Below, in pieces: positions 34,554-43,747 of a stretch of 64,000 nt of DNA. The number at the start of each line of letters is the position of its first letter. The stretch's first letter is position 1. The position numbers were made by a program, and so were the translations under genes. The stretch is from Streptomyces sp. 6-11-2. GTDB lineage: Bacteria > Actinomycetota > Actinomycetes > Streptomycetales > Streptomycetaceae. The stretch covers positions 496,001 through 560,000 of the forward strand of contig NZ_BJOR01000001.1 in NCBI RefSeq assembly GCF_006540305.1, in the 5' to 3' direction. The notes below the pieces were generated by a model that did not search any database, was not told the DNA's origin, and saw only the letters and a program-made list of their open reading frames with translations.

Positions 34554-35558
34554 ATGCGTATCGGAATCCTCGGCCTCGGCCGGATCGGCGCCTTCCACGC
34601 CGAGACCCTCTCCGGACTCGACACGGTCGAGTCGCTCGTCCTCGCCGACCCGTTCACGGACGCCGCCAAGACCGCCGCCGAGCGGTTCGGGGCGGAGGTG
34701 GCCGACTCGGCCGAGGCGGTCCTGGCCGCCGGGGTGGACGGCGTCGTCGTGGCCGCCGCGACCGACGCCCACCCGGCGCTGATCCTCGCCGCCGTCGACG
34801 CCGGTGTCCCCGTCTTCTGCGAGAAGCCGGTGGCCCGCACCATGACGGAGGGCGTCGAGGTCCTCAAGGCGGTCCAGGGCAGCGGTGTGCCCGTGCAGAT
34901 CGGCTACAACCGCCGCTTCGACGCCGGTTTCGCCGCCGCACGGGCCGCCGTGCGGGCGGGCGAGCTGGGCAGGCTGCACACCGTGCGGTCCACCACGCTC
35001 GACCCGGCGCCGCCGCCGGCCGCGTACATCGCCGCCTCCGGCGGGATCTTCCGGGACTGCTCGGTGCACGACTTCGACATCATCCGCTGGGTGACCGGGC
35101 GGGAGGTGACCGAGGTGTACGCCGTCGGCGGCAACCGGGGCGCCGACTACATCAGGGAGGCGGGCGACGCCGACACCACGGGCGCGGTGCTCACCCTGGA
35201 CGACGGAACGATCGCGGTGGTCTCCAACAGCCGCCACAACGCCCGCGGTTACGACGTCCGCATGGAGCTGCACGGCTTCGAGGACTCGATCGCCGTCGGT
35301 CTGGACGACAAACTGCCGCTGCGCTCCGTCGAACCCGGGGTGAGCTTCCCCGCCGGCACCCCGCACGACTTCTTCATGGACCGCTTCACCGCCGCCTACC
35401 GCGCCGAACTCACCGCGTTCACCGAGGTCGTGGCCGGCCGGCTGCCCTCCCCGTGCACGGTCGCCGACGCCCTGGAGGCCGGCTGGATCGCCGAGGCCTG
35501 CGCCCTGTCCCTCCACGAACACCGCCCGGTCCGCATCGATGAGGTACGCACCATCTGA
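34554..35558 (+). CDS. iolG: Gfo/Idh/MocA dehydrogenase, inositol 2-dehydrogenase-like
   Basis: 334 residues; AAAGGAG lies 11 bases before ATG. NAD-binding GLGRIGAFHAETL, the catalytic EKP motif (CEKPVARTM), and the SVHDFDIIRW segment with Asp and His of the active site. It resembles IolG, which oxidises myo-inositol to scyllo-inosose. Several Gfo/Idh/MocA enzymes act on other sugars, and a second member is encoded at 39797, so the symbol is provisional. Confidence 0.8.
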   Translation: MRIGILGLGRIGAFHAETLSGLDTVESLVLADPFTDAAKTAAERFGAEVADSAEAVLAAGVDGVVVAAATDAHPALILAAVDAGVPVFCEKPVARTMTEGVEVLKAVQGSGVPVQIGYNRRFDAGFAAARAAVRAGELGRLHTVRSTTLDPAPPPAAYIAASGGIFRDCSVHDFDIIRWVTGREVTEVYAVGGNRGADYIREAGDADTTGAVLTLDDGTIAVVSNSRHNARGYDVRMELHGFEDSIAVGLDDKLPLRSVEPGVSFPAGTPHDFFMDRFTAAYRAELTAFTEVVAGRLPSPCTVADALEAGWIAEACALSLHEHRPVRIDEVRTI

Positions 35559-35692
35559 CCCACCGGGACGAGACCGCCGACGTGGACTCCATGGCCCCGG
35601 CGACCGGCCCTGCGGGCCCGTGTGAGGGGGGCGTCCGGGTCGCGGCGCCGGTCTTGCGACCCGGGTGACCGACCCCGCGGGCCACGTGACCC

Positions 35693-35723
35693 GACCATGC
35701 GGCCCGCTGCGGGCCGCATGGTC
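35693..35723. terminator. Bidirectional terminator between iolG-like and nhaA genes
   Basis: A perfect 14-bp stem GACCATGCGGCCCG with a CTG loop lies between the two convergent genes and overlaps the last two bases of the antiporter stop codon. Confidence 0.8.
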
Positions 35724-37638
35724 AGGTGGGCGGGCCCGCCCCCGCGAGTGCGGCGCGTTCGCGGGCTGTGCGGACCGTTGTCGAGAGGGTGGCGATGTCG
35801 TAGGCGCCGTGGTGGCGGCGGCCGTTGACGAAGAAGGTCGGGGTGCCGGAGACGGCGCTGAGGTCGGCCGACTCCACGTCGTCGGCCACCCGCTGCGCGC
35901 CCTTGCGCTCCCGCAGGTCCCGGCGGAAGCGGTCCATGTCGAGGCCGATCTGCTCGGCGTAGCGCAGGAGGTCCTTGGGGCCCAGGTCGCCCTGGTGGCT
36001 GATCAGGACGTCGTGCAGCTCCCAGAAGCGGCCCTGGCGGGCGGCGCCCTCCGCGGCCTCGGCGGCGAGCTGCGCGTTCGGGTGGACGTCGGTCAGCGGC
36101 AGGTGCCGCCAGACGTAGCGCACGTCGTCGCCGAAGTCGGCGAGCAGCTCCCGCACGACCGGCTCGGCGAGTCCGCAGTACGGGCACTCGTAGTCGCCGT
36201 ACTCGACCAGCGTCACCGGGGCGTCGAGCGGCCCGCGGACGTGGTCGCGCTCGGGGTCGACGGGCTCGCCGAGGTCGACGATGACCCGGCCCCGGCCCAG
36301 CAGCGCGCGGGCCCGACGGCGCGGGGGCAGCAGGGAGAGGACCCCGGTCACCAGCCAGGTGACGGCGAAGGAGCACAGGACGGTCGCCAGGATGCCGATC
36401 TTCGCCTCCTCCAGCCGGGTTCCGCTGAAGGCGAGGGTGGCGATCAGCAGGGACACGGTGAAGCCCACCCCGGCCAGGCCGCCGCCCGCGGTGATGGCGC
36501 CCCAGCCGATCGGCGGGCGCAGCCGGCCGCGGCTCAGCCGCACGGCAAGCCAGGTGGAGCCGACGATGCCGATCGGCTTGCCGACGACGTAGCCGAGCAG
36601 GATGCCGACGGTGACGGGCGAGGTGAAGGCGTCCGCGAGCCGGGCCGCGCCGAGCGGGAGACCGGCGTTGGCCAGTGCGAACAGCGGCACGATGAGATAG
36701 CTGGTCCAGGGGTGGAGCATGCGCTGAAGCCGCTCGTTGGGCGACAGCGCGGTGGCCAGGCCCCGGCGCAGGGTGCGTTCCAGTTCGGGTGTGGGCTGCT
36801 CGCGGAAGCGCCGGAAGAGCCGGCTGGCGCGTTCCAGGGCGTGCCGCTGGGCCGGGTGGGCGTAGGTGAGCAGGCCCATGACCAGTCCGCTGACCACCGG
36901 GTCGACGCCGGAGCGCAGCAGCGCGCCCCACAGGACCAGGGCGACGAGCGCGTACACGACGGAGATCCGCACGCCGGCCACGCGTAGCGCCATCAGCACG
37001 GCGAGGACGCCGAACACGGTGACCAGGGCGGGCACGTAGAGGGTCCCGCTGTAGGCGAAGGCGATGACGGCGAGAGCGAGGAAGTCGTCGGCGACCGTGA
37101 CGCCGAGCAGGAAGACCCGCAGGCCGCCGGGCAGCCGGGAGCCGAAGACGGCGAGGATGCCGAGCGCGAACGCCGTGTCGGTGGACATGGTCGCGCCCCA
37201 CCCCCGGGCGGTGGCGTGCCCCGCGTTGACGGCCAGGTAGATCGCCACGGGTACGGCCATGCCGCTGATCCCGGCGATCGCCGAGAGCGCGAGCCGCCTG
37301 CGCTCTCTCAGCTCGCCGATGTCGTACTCCCGGCGGGCTTCCAGGCCGACGACGAAGAAGAACAGCGCCATCAGCCCGCTGTTGATCCACTCCCGCAGTC
37401 CCAGGGAGACCCCGGTCGAGCCGACCATGAACGACACGTGGGTGCGCCAGAACGACTCGTAGGTTCCGGGCGAGACGTTGGCCCACACCAGCGCGGCGAC
37501 CGCGGCGGCGAGCAGCACGGCGGCGCTGCCGGTCTCGGTGCGCAGGAAGGCGCGGAGCGGGCCGTGCGCGCCGGCGCCGCAGGCGGTCTGCCCGCTCATG
37601 GGCGGCTGTTCCGGAAGTGTGGTCGGGGCCCGGGACAC
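35722..37638 (-). CDS. nhaA: NhaA-type Na+/H+ antiporter fused to a DsbA-like domain
   Basis: 638 residues; GTG at 37638 with GGAG upstream. Residues ~25-445 form the NhaA antiporter ([14 protein letters not shown], the paired Asp in [13 protein letters not shown] that carry Na+/H+). Residues ~460-630 form a thioredoxin/DsbA fold with CPYC ([14 protein letters not shown]) and the cis-Pro loop GTPTFFVNG. Such fusions are known in actinobacteria. The thiol domain is predicted to follow the last membrane helix. It is 24 bp downstream of a secreted serine hydrolase gene and probably cotranscribed. Confidence 0.93.
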   Translation of the reverse strand: MSRAPTTLPEQPPMSGQTACGAGAHGPLRAFLRTETGSAAVLLAAAVAALVWANVSPGTYESFWRTHVSFMVGSTGVSLGLREWINSGLMALFFFVVGLEARREYDIGELRERRRLALSAIAGISGMAVPVAIYLAVNAGHATARGWGATMSTDTAFALGILAVFGSRLPGGLRVFLLGVTVADDFLALAVIAFAYSGTLYVPALVTVFGVLAVLMALRVAGVRISVVYALVALVLWGALLRSGVDPVVSGLVMGLLTYAHPAQRHALERASRLFRRFREQPTPELERTLRRGLATALSPNERLQRMLHPWTSYLIVPLFALANAGLPLGAARLADAFTSPVTVGILLGYVVGKPIGIVGSTWLAVRLSRGRLRPPIGWGAITAGGGLAGVGFTVSLLIATLAFSGTRLEEAKIGILATVLCSFAVTWLVTGVLSLLPPRRRARALLGRGRVIVDLGEPVDPERDHVRGPLDAPVTLVEYGDYECPYCGLAEPVVRELLADFGDDVRYVWRHLPLTDVHPNAQLAAEAAEGAARQGRFWELHDVLISHQGDLGPKDLLRYAEQIGLDMDRFRRDLRERKGAQRVADDVESADLSAVSGTPTFFVNGRRHHGAYDIATLSTTVRTARERAALAGAGPPT

Positions 37639-37662
37639 GTCGTCACTCCATGGAGGGGCCGG

Positions 37663-38910
37663 TCACCGGGCGGCTGCCCGGGCCGGCAGGTCGAAGACGT
37701 GCTCCGGGGTGACGATCTTCGTGATCGCCTCGCCGAGCAGGGTGCTGGGCTCCGTCCCCTTGTCGTCGATGTCGCTGTTCAGCAGGACGACGAGAGTCGT
37801 CCGCGCCGGGGGGAGGTGGACCGTGAGGGACTCGTAGCCCGGCAGTGAGCCGTTGTGGCCGATCCAGCCCCGCACGTCGAAGATGCCGAGGCCGTATCCG
37901 GCGCCGGGGACCGAGGTCGGGAGTGTGGTGAGCCGCTGCTTCTGGGAGGCGGGGCTGATGAGCCTGGTGCCGTCGGGCAGGACGCCCGTGGCGACGGTGC
38001 GCGCCCATACGCGCAGGTCGTCGAGGTTGGAGACCATCGCTCCGGCCGCCCAGCCCCAGGAGGGGTTCCAGTCGGCCGCGTCCCGCACCTCGCCGTTCGC
38101 CGTCCGGTTCGTGTAGCCCTGCGCGTGCGGCCGGGGGAACCGCGCCCCGGCCGGGAAGAAGGTCTGGTCGAGTCCGGCCGGCCGCAGCACATGGGTGCCG
38201 ATGTAGTCCGCGAGCGTCCGGCCGCTCGCCTTCTGGACGACCAGGCCCAGCAGGATGAGGTTGGTGTTGCTGTAGTCGAACCTCCGGCCCGGCGGGAAGA
38301 GCACGGGGTGCTTGAAGGCGTGGGCGAGCAACTGGTTCGGGGTGAAGGGCCGGCGCGGATCCGAGGTCAGCGCCTTGCGGAAGCCCGCGTCGGCCGTGTA
38401 GTCGGGCAGTCCGCTGCGCATCCCGGCGAGCTGTCGCAGGGTGATCCGGTCCCCGTTCGGCACGCCGGCGACGTACTTGCCGACGGGGTCGTCCAGGCCC
38501 AGCTTGTGCCGGTCCACGAGGTGCAGCAGCGCCGTCACGGTGAAGGTCTTGGTCTCGCTGCCGATCCGCATGTACAGGTCGGGCGACATCTTCCGCCCGG
38601 TGCTCTTGTCGGCGACGCCGAAGGACTTGACGTACTGGCCCTGGTCCGGTGTCCACAGCCCCACGGTCACCCCGGGCACGCCCGCCTGCCGCATGACGCG
38701 CAGCACGGCCTGGTCGAGCTGCCGGACCACGTCGGGACTCAGTCTCCGCACCCCGGTCGGGGACAGCCCCGAAGGCGCGGCGGCGGCGACGGCGCCGGGG
38801 CGGATGGCGGGTCCGGCGGAGGCGGCCCCGCCGGTGGGCGGCACCACGAGGATTCCGACGGCGGCCGCGGTGACGACACCCCGTCGCAGTCGTGGACACG
38901 CATGGGTCAT
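37663..38910 (-). CDS. Secreted serine hydrolase (class C beta-lactamase / DD-peptidase fold)
   Basis: 415 residues with an N-terminal signal (GVVTAAAVGILVVPP). Active-site motifs of the family: SETK (SxxK) in RIGSETKTF, YSN in FDYSNTN, and HNG in WIGHNGSLPGY. Close relatives are D-alanyl-D-alanine carboxypeptidases and esterases; beta-lactam resistance cannot be inferred. It lies upstream of the antiporter fusion on the same strand. Confidence 0.9.
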   Translation of the reverse strand: MTHACPRLRRGVVTAAAVGILVVPPTGGAASAGPAIRPGAVAAAAPSGLSPTGVRRLSPDVVRQLDQAVLRVMRQAGVPGVTVGLWTPDQGQYVKSFGVADKSTGRKMSPDLYMRIGSETKTFTVTALLHLVDRHKLGLDDPVGKYVAGVPNGDRITLRQLAGMRSGLPDYTADAGFRKALTSDPRRPFTPNQLLAHAFKHPVLFPPGRRFDYSNTNLILLGLVVQKASGRTLADYIGTHVLRPAGLDQTFFPAGARFPRPHAQGYTNRTANGEVRDAADWNPSWGWAAGAMVSNLDDLRVWARTVATGVLPDGTRLISPASQKQRLTTLPTSVPGAGYGLGIFDVRGWIGHNGSLPGYESLTVHLPPARTTLVVLLNSDIDDKGTEPSTLLGEAITKIVTPEHVFDLPARAAAR

Positions 38911-38978
38911 GCGCCGGCTCCAAGCGCGTGGGAACGAGCCCGCGGCCGTCCCGGACGAGCAGGGGACGAGGGGCCGCC

Positions 38979-39014
38979 GCGCGATTCCGTCGGCGCACGC
39001 CGACGGAATCGCGC
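38979..39014 (-). terminator. Terminator of the GPP34 gene
   Basis: A perfect 16-bp stem GCGCGATTCCGTCGGC with a GCAC loop lies 65 bp past the GPP34 stop. Confidence 0.8.
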
Positions 39015-39078
39015 GGGCGATGACCCGCGCCGCACTTCAGCTTAGGAGCGCCCCCGCGGCACCGCCTGTCGGCGACGG

Positions 39079-39684
39079 CTACGCGCCCCGCCATACGTTG
39101 GCGAAGGCCGCGTCCTCGATGGCCCGGCGCTGGCGGACGGCCTCCAGTTCCATCACCGCGTCATGGACGACCGCGAGGACGGCGAGGACCGCGTCGTCGG
39201 TGACGCCCGACTCGGCCGCGGCCATCTCTTCGCGGATCCCGACGGCCGCGGCGAGGGTGAGCAGCACCGGCTCGTCGGCCGCCCAGCGGTAGCCCGCGCG
39301 GCGCCGCGCCTCGGTGTCGCTGAGGACCGAGCGGCCGCCCCGGAAGGGCAGCCAGCGGCTGCGTTCCCAGGTGACCTGGCCCTCCTGTTCCAGTGCGGTC
39401 AGATAGGCCCGGGCCAGGCCGCGCCCGCGCCGCCAGAGCCAGTCCTCCAGGGTTTCGTACGGCACCTGGCGCACCAGCGAGGAGGCGGCCTCGTCCAGCA
39501 GCCGGTCGTCGAGCTCCGGCAGGGGCCGCGGCACGATCCGGTCGGCGACCAGCTCCAGCACCTCGGCCCGCAGCAGGTCGTACGCCTCGGCTCCGGCCAG
39601 CGCCAGGGAGAGGTCCCCGCGCTCCAGCGACCGGCTGGGTTCCAGGTCCAGGGCGACGATCATCAGGTCACGCGCTGTGCTCAT
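39079..39684 (-). CDS. GPP34 (GOLPH3/Vps74-like) protein
   Basis: 201 residues, ATG at 39684 with GGGGAGCG upstream. Predominantly helical, with the family pattern ARDLMIVALD at the start, LRAEVLELVADRI and RRRAGYRWAADEPVLLTLAAAVG. In eukaryotes GOLPH3 reads phosphatidylinositol 4-phosphate at the Golgi; the bacterial role is unknown, although Streptomyces has many paralogues. It sits between inositol catabolic blocks, which may be chance. Confidence 0.88.
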   Translation of the reverse strand: MSTARDLMIVALDLEPSRSLERGDLSLALAGAEAYDLLRAEVLELVADRIVPRPLPELDDRLLDEAASSLVRQVPYETLEDWLWRRGRGLARAYLTALEQEGQVTWERSRWLPFRGGRSVLSDTEARRRAGYRWAADEPVLLTLAAAVGIREEMAAAESGVTDDAVLAVLAVVHDAVMELEAVRQRRAIEDAAFANVWRGA

Positions 39685-39796
39685 TACGCTCCCCGTCGAG
39701 GAGTTGCGCACCACTGCGCACCGGCGGCCGAACGCGACGTTCGGTGCTTCCCGTACGCCCCGACTGTAGCGCGGCGGGCGAGGCGCGCGGCCGGTG

Positions 39797-40816
39797 TCAT
39801 CCGTACAGTGCCGGGCGTTCCGGCAGCTCCACCTCCACCCGGCCGCCCTCGGTCAGGGACCGGACGCCCGCCGCGCTGACCGCGGCCGCGGCGTAGCCGT
39901 CCCAGGCGGTGGGACCCGTGGCCGTGCCGTGGCGGACGGAGTCGATCCAGGCGCGCAGTTCGCGGTCGTAGGCGTCTTCGAAGCGTTCGAGGTAGTCCTG
40001 GGCGATGGTGCCGCCCCAGCGGCCCGCCGTCTGGGTGACCATGGCGTGGCCGTCGCCGACGCGGGCCGTGCCGCGCTCGCAGACGGCCTCGGCCTGGACC
40101 TGGTAGCCGAAGCCGCAGTTGACGAAGATCTCCGCGTCGGCGATGACGCCGCCGTCCGTCTCGAGGACGACGAACTGCGGGTCCTGCATGCCGTCGGGGG
40201 CGTCGCGGGACGGGGTGGGGCGCAGGACCGTCACCGCGGTGATCTCCTGGCCGAGCAGCCAGCGGGTCACGTCCATCTCGTGCACGAGCGAGTCGCTGAT
40301 GAGCAGCTCGCCGGCCCATCCGGGCGGGGCGGCCACGTTGCGGTGGCGGTGGTGCAGCAGCAGCGGGCGGCCCAGCCGGCCGGTCCGTAGGAGCTGTTCG
40401 AGCCGGAGGTATTCCGGGTCGTAGCGCCGCATGAAGCCCACCTGGATGCGCCGCCGGCCGAGCCGCTGCTCGGCTTCGAGCACGCGCAGGGCGGAGGCCG
40501 GGTCCGGGGTGAGGGGTTTCTCGCACAGGACGGGCAGGTCGTGGGCGAGGGCGGCGAGCAGTGCCGCCTCGTGGGCGGGGCTCGAGGAGGCCACGAGCAC
40601 CGCGTCGACGTCGGCCGCGGCCAGCGCGGCGGCCGGGTCGGTGTACGCGGCACAGCCGCCGGCGCGGGCCGCGACGGCCGAGGCGCGTTCCGCGTCGGCG
40701 TCCACGACGGCGCTGACCCGGGCCCCGCTGACGACCTCCTGGATCCTGCGCACATGGTCGGCGCCCATCCGGCCCACGCCGATGACGGCGACGTTCAGCG
40801 TCGATGACCGGGCCAT
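39797..40816 (-). CDS. Gfo/Idh/MocA dehydrogenase of the inositol/cyclitol operon
   Basis: 339 residues; GAGGAAGGACGACG precedes ATG. NAD site VIGVGRMGADHV, catalytic EKPL, and the SDSLVHEMDVTRW segment with the active-site His. It is the last gene of a five-gene operon behind the sugar-binding protein, permease, ATPase and IolE-like gene, so it should oxidise the imported polyol, for example myo-, scyllo- or chiro-inositol. Sequence alone cannot fix the isomer. Confidence 0.88.
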   Translation of the reverse strand: MARSSTLNVAVIGVGRMGADHVRRIQEVVSGARVSAVVDADAERASAVAARAGGCAAYTDPAAALAAADVDAVLVASSSPAHEAALLAALAHDLPVLCEKPLTPDPASALRVLEAEQRLGRRRIQVGFMRRYDPEYLRLEQLLRTGRLGRPLLLHHRHRNVAAPPGWAGELLISDSLVHEMDVTRWLLGQEITAVTVLRPTPSRDAPDGMQDPQFVVLETDGGVIADAEIFVNCGFGYQVQAEAVCERGTARVGDGHAMVTQTAGRWGGTIAQDYLERFEDAYDRELRAWIDSVRHGTATGPTAWDGYAAAAVSAAGVRSLTEGGRVEVELPERPALYG

Positions 40817-40837
40817 CGTCGTCCTTCCTCGGCGGGG

Positions 40838-41740
40838 TCAGGCACCGCAGGACTTGAGGAACCTGCGTGTGCGCACCGCGATGGGCAGCGGCTTGTCCGG
40901 CTCGCACGGGTACATGTCCTGCTCGACGATCGCGAAGAGGTCCACGCCTAGTCCCTGCGCGGCCGTCAGGACCGGTTCCAGCGCCGGTACTCCGGCCGGC
41001 GGCTCGCACATGACGCCCCGCTGGACCGCCGGCCCGAAGGGGACCTCGTTCGCCACCACCTCGGCGAGGATCTCCGGGTCGACCTGCTTGAGGTGCAGGT
41101 AGCCGATGCGCTCGCCGTACGTCTCGATCAGCTTGACGCTGTCGCCGCCGCAGTAGGCGTAGTGCCCGGTGTCCAGGCAGAGGCTGACGAGATCGGAGTC
41201 GGTGGAGTCGAGGAAGCGCTCGACGTGGGCCTCGGTGTCGATGTGGGTGTCGGCGTGGGGGTGGACGACGATGTCGAGGCCGTACGTCTCCCTGACCTGG
41301 TGGCCGAGCCGTTCCATGCCCCGGGTCAGGTGCGCCCACTGCTCGCCGGTCAGCTCCGGCTGCTCCAGGATCTCCGCGGTCTTGTCGTCGCGCCAGAAGG
41401 AGGGGATGACGACGAGGTGGTGTGCGCCCATGGCCCGGGTGAGTTCGGCGACCTGGCTGACGTGTTCCCAGGTGGACTCCCACACCGACGGGCCGCGGTG
41501 CAGGCCGGTGAAGACGGTGCCCGCCGAGACCTTGAGGTTCCGCTTGGCCACCTCGTCGGTGAGCCGGGCCGGGTCGGTCGGCAGGTAGCCGTGGGGGCCG
41601 AGTTCGATCCAGGAGTAGCCGGCCTCGGCCACCTCGTCGAGGAAGCGTTCCCAGGGCACCTGCGCGGGGTCGTCGGGGAACCAGACACCCCAGGAGTCGG
41701 GGGCGGAGCCGACCCGGATGCGGTCCAGCACGGGGGCCAT
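40838..41740 (-). CDS. IolE/IolH-like sugar isomerase or inosose dehydratase
   Basis: 300 residues, ATG at 41740. AP-endonuclease-2/xylose-isomerase-like TIM barrel. The opening VGSAPDSWGVWFPDD is the mark of IolE-type inosose dehydratases, and CLDTGHYAY and VHPHADTHI supply metal ligands. IolE removes water from scyllo-inosose to give the trihydroxycyclohexanedione that IolD then opens; iolD is present at 48011. It lies 4 bp downstream of the ABC ATPase gene and 21 bp upstream of the dehydrogenase gene. Confidence 0.87.
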   Translation of the reverse strand: MAPVLDRIRVGSAPDSWGVWFPDDPAQVPWERFLDEVAEAGYSWIELGPHGYLPTDPARLTDEVAKRNLKVSAGTVFTGLHRGPSVWESTWEHVSQVAELTRAMGAHHLVVIPSFWRDDKTAEILEQPELTGEQWAHLTRGMERLGHQVRETYGLDIVVHPHADTHIDTEAHVERFLDSTDSDLVSLCLDTGHYAYCGGDSVKLIETYGERIGYLHLKQVDPEILAEVVANEVPFGPAVQRGVMCEPPAGVPALEPVLTAAQGLGVDLFAIVEQDMYPCEPDKPLPIAVRTRRFLKSCGA

Positions 41741-41744
41741 GTCA

Positions 41745-42662
41745 TCAGTTCCCTTCGGTGGGTGCCGGTGCGGGCGCGGTGGGCGCGGCGAGGTCCTCCG
41801 CCTCCGGGAGCTCCTCGGTGTCGACACCGCGGACCTGCGACAACTCGTGCTTGAGGGCGGCGAGTTCGGTGCCGCCGGCCATGTGGTGGGTCAGTTCCTC
41901 CAGGCCGACGTCGCTGCGGCCGGCACTGAGTTCGAGGGTGCCGAGGCGCAGCACGCTGAAGTGGTCGCCGACCATGTAGGCGTGGTGGGGGTTGTGGGTG
42001 ATGAAGATGACGCCGAGGCCGCGGTCGCGGGCGGCGGCGATGTACTTGAGGACCACACCGGACTGCTTGACGCCGAGGGCGGCGGTGGGCTCGTCGAGGA
42101 TGAGGACGCGGGCACCGAAGTGGACGGCGCGGGCGATGGCGACGCACTGGCGCTGGCCGCCGGAGAGGGTGCCGATGGGCTGTTCCAGGTCGTCCAGGAC
42201 GATGCCCATGTTGCGCAGTTCCTCGTCCGCCGTCCGCTTCATCCGGGCGATGTCGAGTCGGCGGACGGGCCAGGGGCCCTTGGTCATCTCCGAGCCGAGG
42301 AAGAAGTTCCGCCACACCGGCATGAGCGGGACGGTCGCGAGGTCCTGGTAGACGGTGGCGATGCCCTTGGCGAGGGCGTCGCGCGGGCTGGAGAAGCGCA
42401 CCGGTTCGCCGTCGACGAGGAACTCGCCCTCGGTGTGCCGGTGCAGCCCGGAGATGATCTTGATGAGGGTGGACTTGCCGGCGCCGTTGTCGCCGAGCAC
42501 GCAGGTCACGTGCCCCGGGTGGACGGCGAGGTCGACGCCGTGCAGGGCGCGGATGTTGCCGTAGGACTTGCCGGCGCCGCGCAGTTCGACGACGGGCCCG
42601 TCGTGCGCGGGCTCGGTGTCGGGGAGGACGGCTCCGTGGGCCGCCGCCTTGTCGGTCGTCAT
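41745..42662 (-). CDS. Sugar ABC transporter ATP-binding protein
   Basis: 305 residues with a single nucleotide-binding domain: Walker [10 protein letters not shown], signature LSGGQRQ, Walker [12 protein letters not shown] and the switch His in FITHN. Ribose-type (CUT2) ATPases usually have two such domains; the one-domain form resembles the fructose/inositol type. ATG at 42662 follows GGAGGTGACCGAC. A Pro/Ala tail ends the protein. It energises the permease encoded 5 bp upstream. Confidence 0.93.
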   Translation of the reverse strand: MTTDKAAAHGAVLPDTEPAHDGPVVELRGAGKSYGNIRALHGVDLAVHPGHVTCVLGDNGAGKSTLIKIISGLHRHTEGEFLVDGEPVRFSSPRDALAKGIATVYQDLATVPLMPVWRNFFLGSEMTKGPWPVRRLDIARMKRTADEELRNMGIVLDDLEQPIGTLSGGQRQCVAIARAVHFGARVLILDEPTAALGVKQSGVVLKYIAAARDRGLGVIFITHNPHHAYMVGDHFSVLRLGTLELSAGRSDVGLEELTHHMAGGTELAALKHELSQVRGVDTEELPEAEDLAAPTAPAPAPTEGN

Positions 42663-42667
42663 GTCGG

Positions 42668-43747
42668 TCACCTCCGGGTCGCCGTACGCCGGACCCACAG
42701 ATTGATGAGGACGGCGCCGAGCAGCATCACGCCGAGGAAGGCCTTGAACCAGTCGGGGTTCCAGCCCGCGTAGACGATGCCCTGGTTCACCATGCCGAAC
42801 ATGAAGGCGCCGAAGACGGGGCCGATGGCGGAGCCGTAGCCGCCGGTGAGCAGGCAGCCGCCGATCACGGCGGCGGCGATGTAGATGAGCTCCTGGCCGA
42901 CGCCCTCGCCGGACTGCACGGTGTTGAACGAGAACAGCTGGTGCATGCCCGCGAACCAGGCACCGAAGCCGACCAGCATGAACAGGGTGATCTTGGTGAA
43001 GGTGACGGGCACGCCGACCGCGCGGGCGCTGTCCTTGTTGCCGCCGACCGCGAAGATCCAGTTGCCGTACTTGGTGCGCAGCAGGACCCAGGTGGCCAGT
43101 GCGGCGAAGACCAGCCACCACACCACGGTGATCTTCACCTCGACACCGCCGACGTCGAAGGACGAGGCGAAGACGGCCTTCGCCTGCTCGAAGCCGTCCA
43201 TGTCGCTGATGTCGTCGGTGGCGACGTTGCCGGTGACCAGTTTGGTGACGGCGAGGTTGACGCCCTGGAGGATCAGGAAGGTGCCCAGGGTGACCAGGAA
43301 GCTCGGCAGGCCGGTCTTCACCAGCATCCAGCCGTTGAAGGCGCCGACCCCCAGCGACACCGCCAGGGCGACGATCACACCCGCCCACACGTTCATCGTG
43401 AGCTGGTAGCTGAGCATGCTCGCGGTGAGCGCCGAGGTGATCACCGCGACACCGGCGGAGAGGTCGAACTCGCCGCCGATCATCAGCAGCGCCACCGGCA
43501 GGGCCATGATCCCGATGGTCGACGACTGGTACAGGACCGTCGCCATGGAGCCGCCCTGGCGGACCGAGGGCGCGACGGCGAGGAAGAACACGAGCACGGC
43601 GACGGCGCCGAGGAAGACCCCGACCTCCGGGCGGGCCAGCAGCCTGAGCGCCAGCGGGCGCCGTACGGTTCGGCCGTCGGTCTGCTGGGAGCCGGGGGCC
43701 GGCGGTGTGCTCACCGCCGGTGCGGCCTGCTGGGACATGTCACTCAC
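42668..43747 (-). CDS. Sugar ABC transporter permease (CUT2/RbsC type)
   Basis: 359 residues, about 8-10 hydrophobic segments. RbsC-like motifs: [41 protein letters not shown] and AVGVPV. The GTG at 43747 overlaps the stop of the binding-protein gene by 4 bp (GTGA); an ATG 9 bases further in is the alternative. It forms the membrane channel of the inositol-like transporter. Confidence 0.93.
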   Translation of the reverse strand: MSDMSQQAAPAVSTPPAPGSQQTDGRTVRRPLALRLLARPEVGVFLGAVAVLVFFLAVAPSVRQGGSMATVLYQSSTIGIMALPVALLMIGGEFDLSAGVAVITSALTASMLSYQLTMNVWAGVIVALAVSLGVGAFNGWMLVKTGLPSFLVTLGTFLILQGVNLAVTKLVTGNVATDDISDMDGFEQAKAVFASSFDVGGVEVKITVVWWLVFAALATWVLLRTKYGNWIFAVGGNKDSARAVGVPVTFTKITLFMLVGFGAWFAGMHQLFSFNTVQSGEGVGQELIYIAAAVIGGCLLTGGYGSAIGPVFGAFMFGMVNQGIVYAGWNPDWFKAFLGVMLLGAVLINLWVRRTATRR

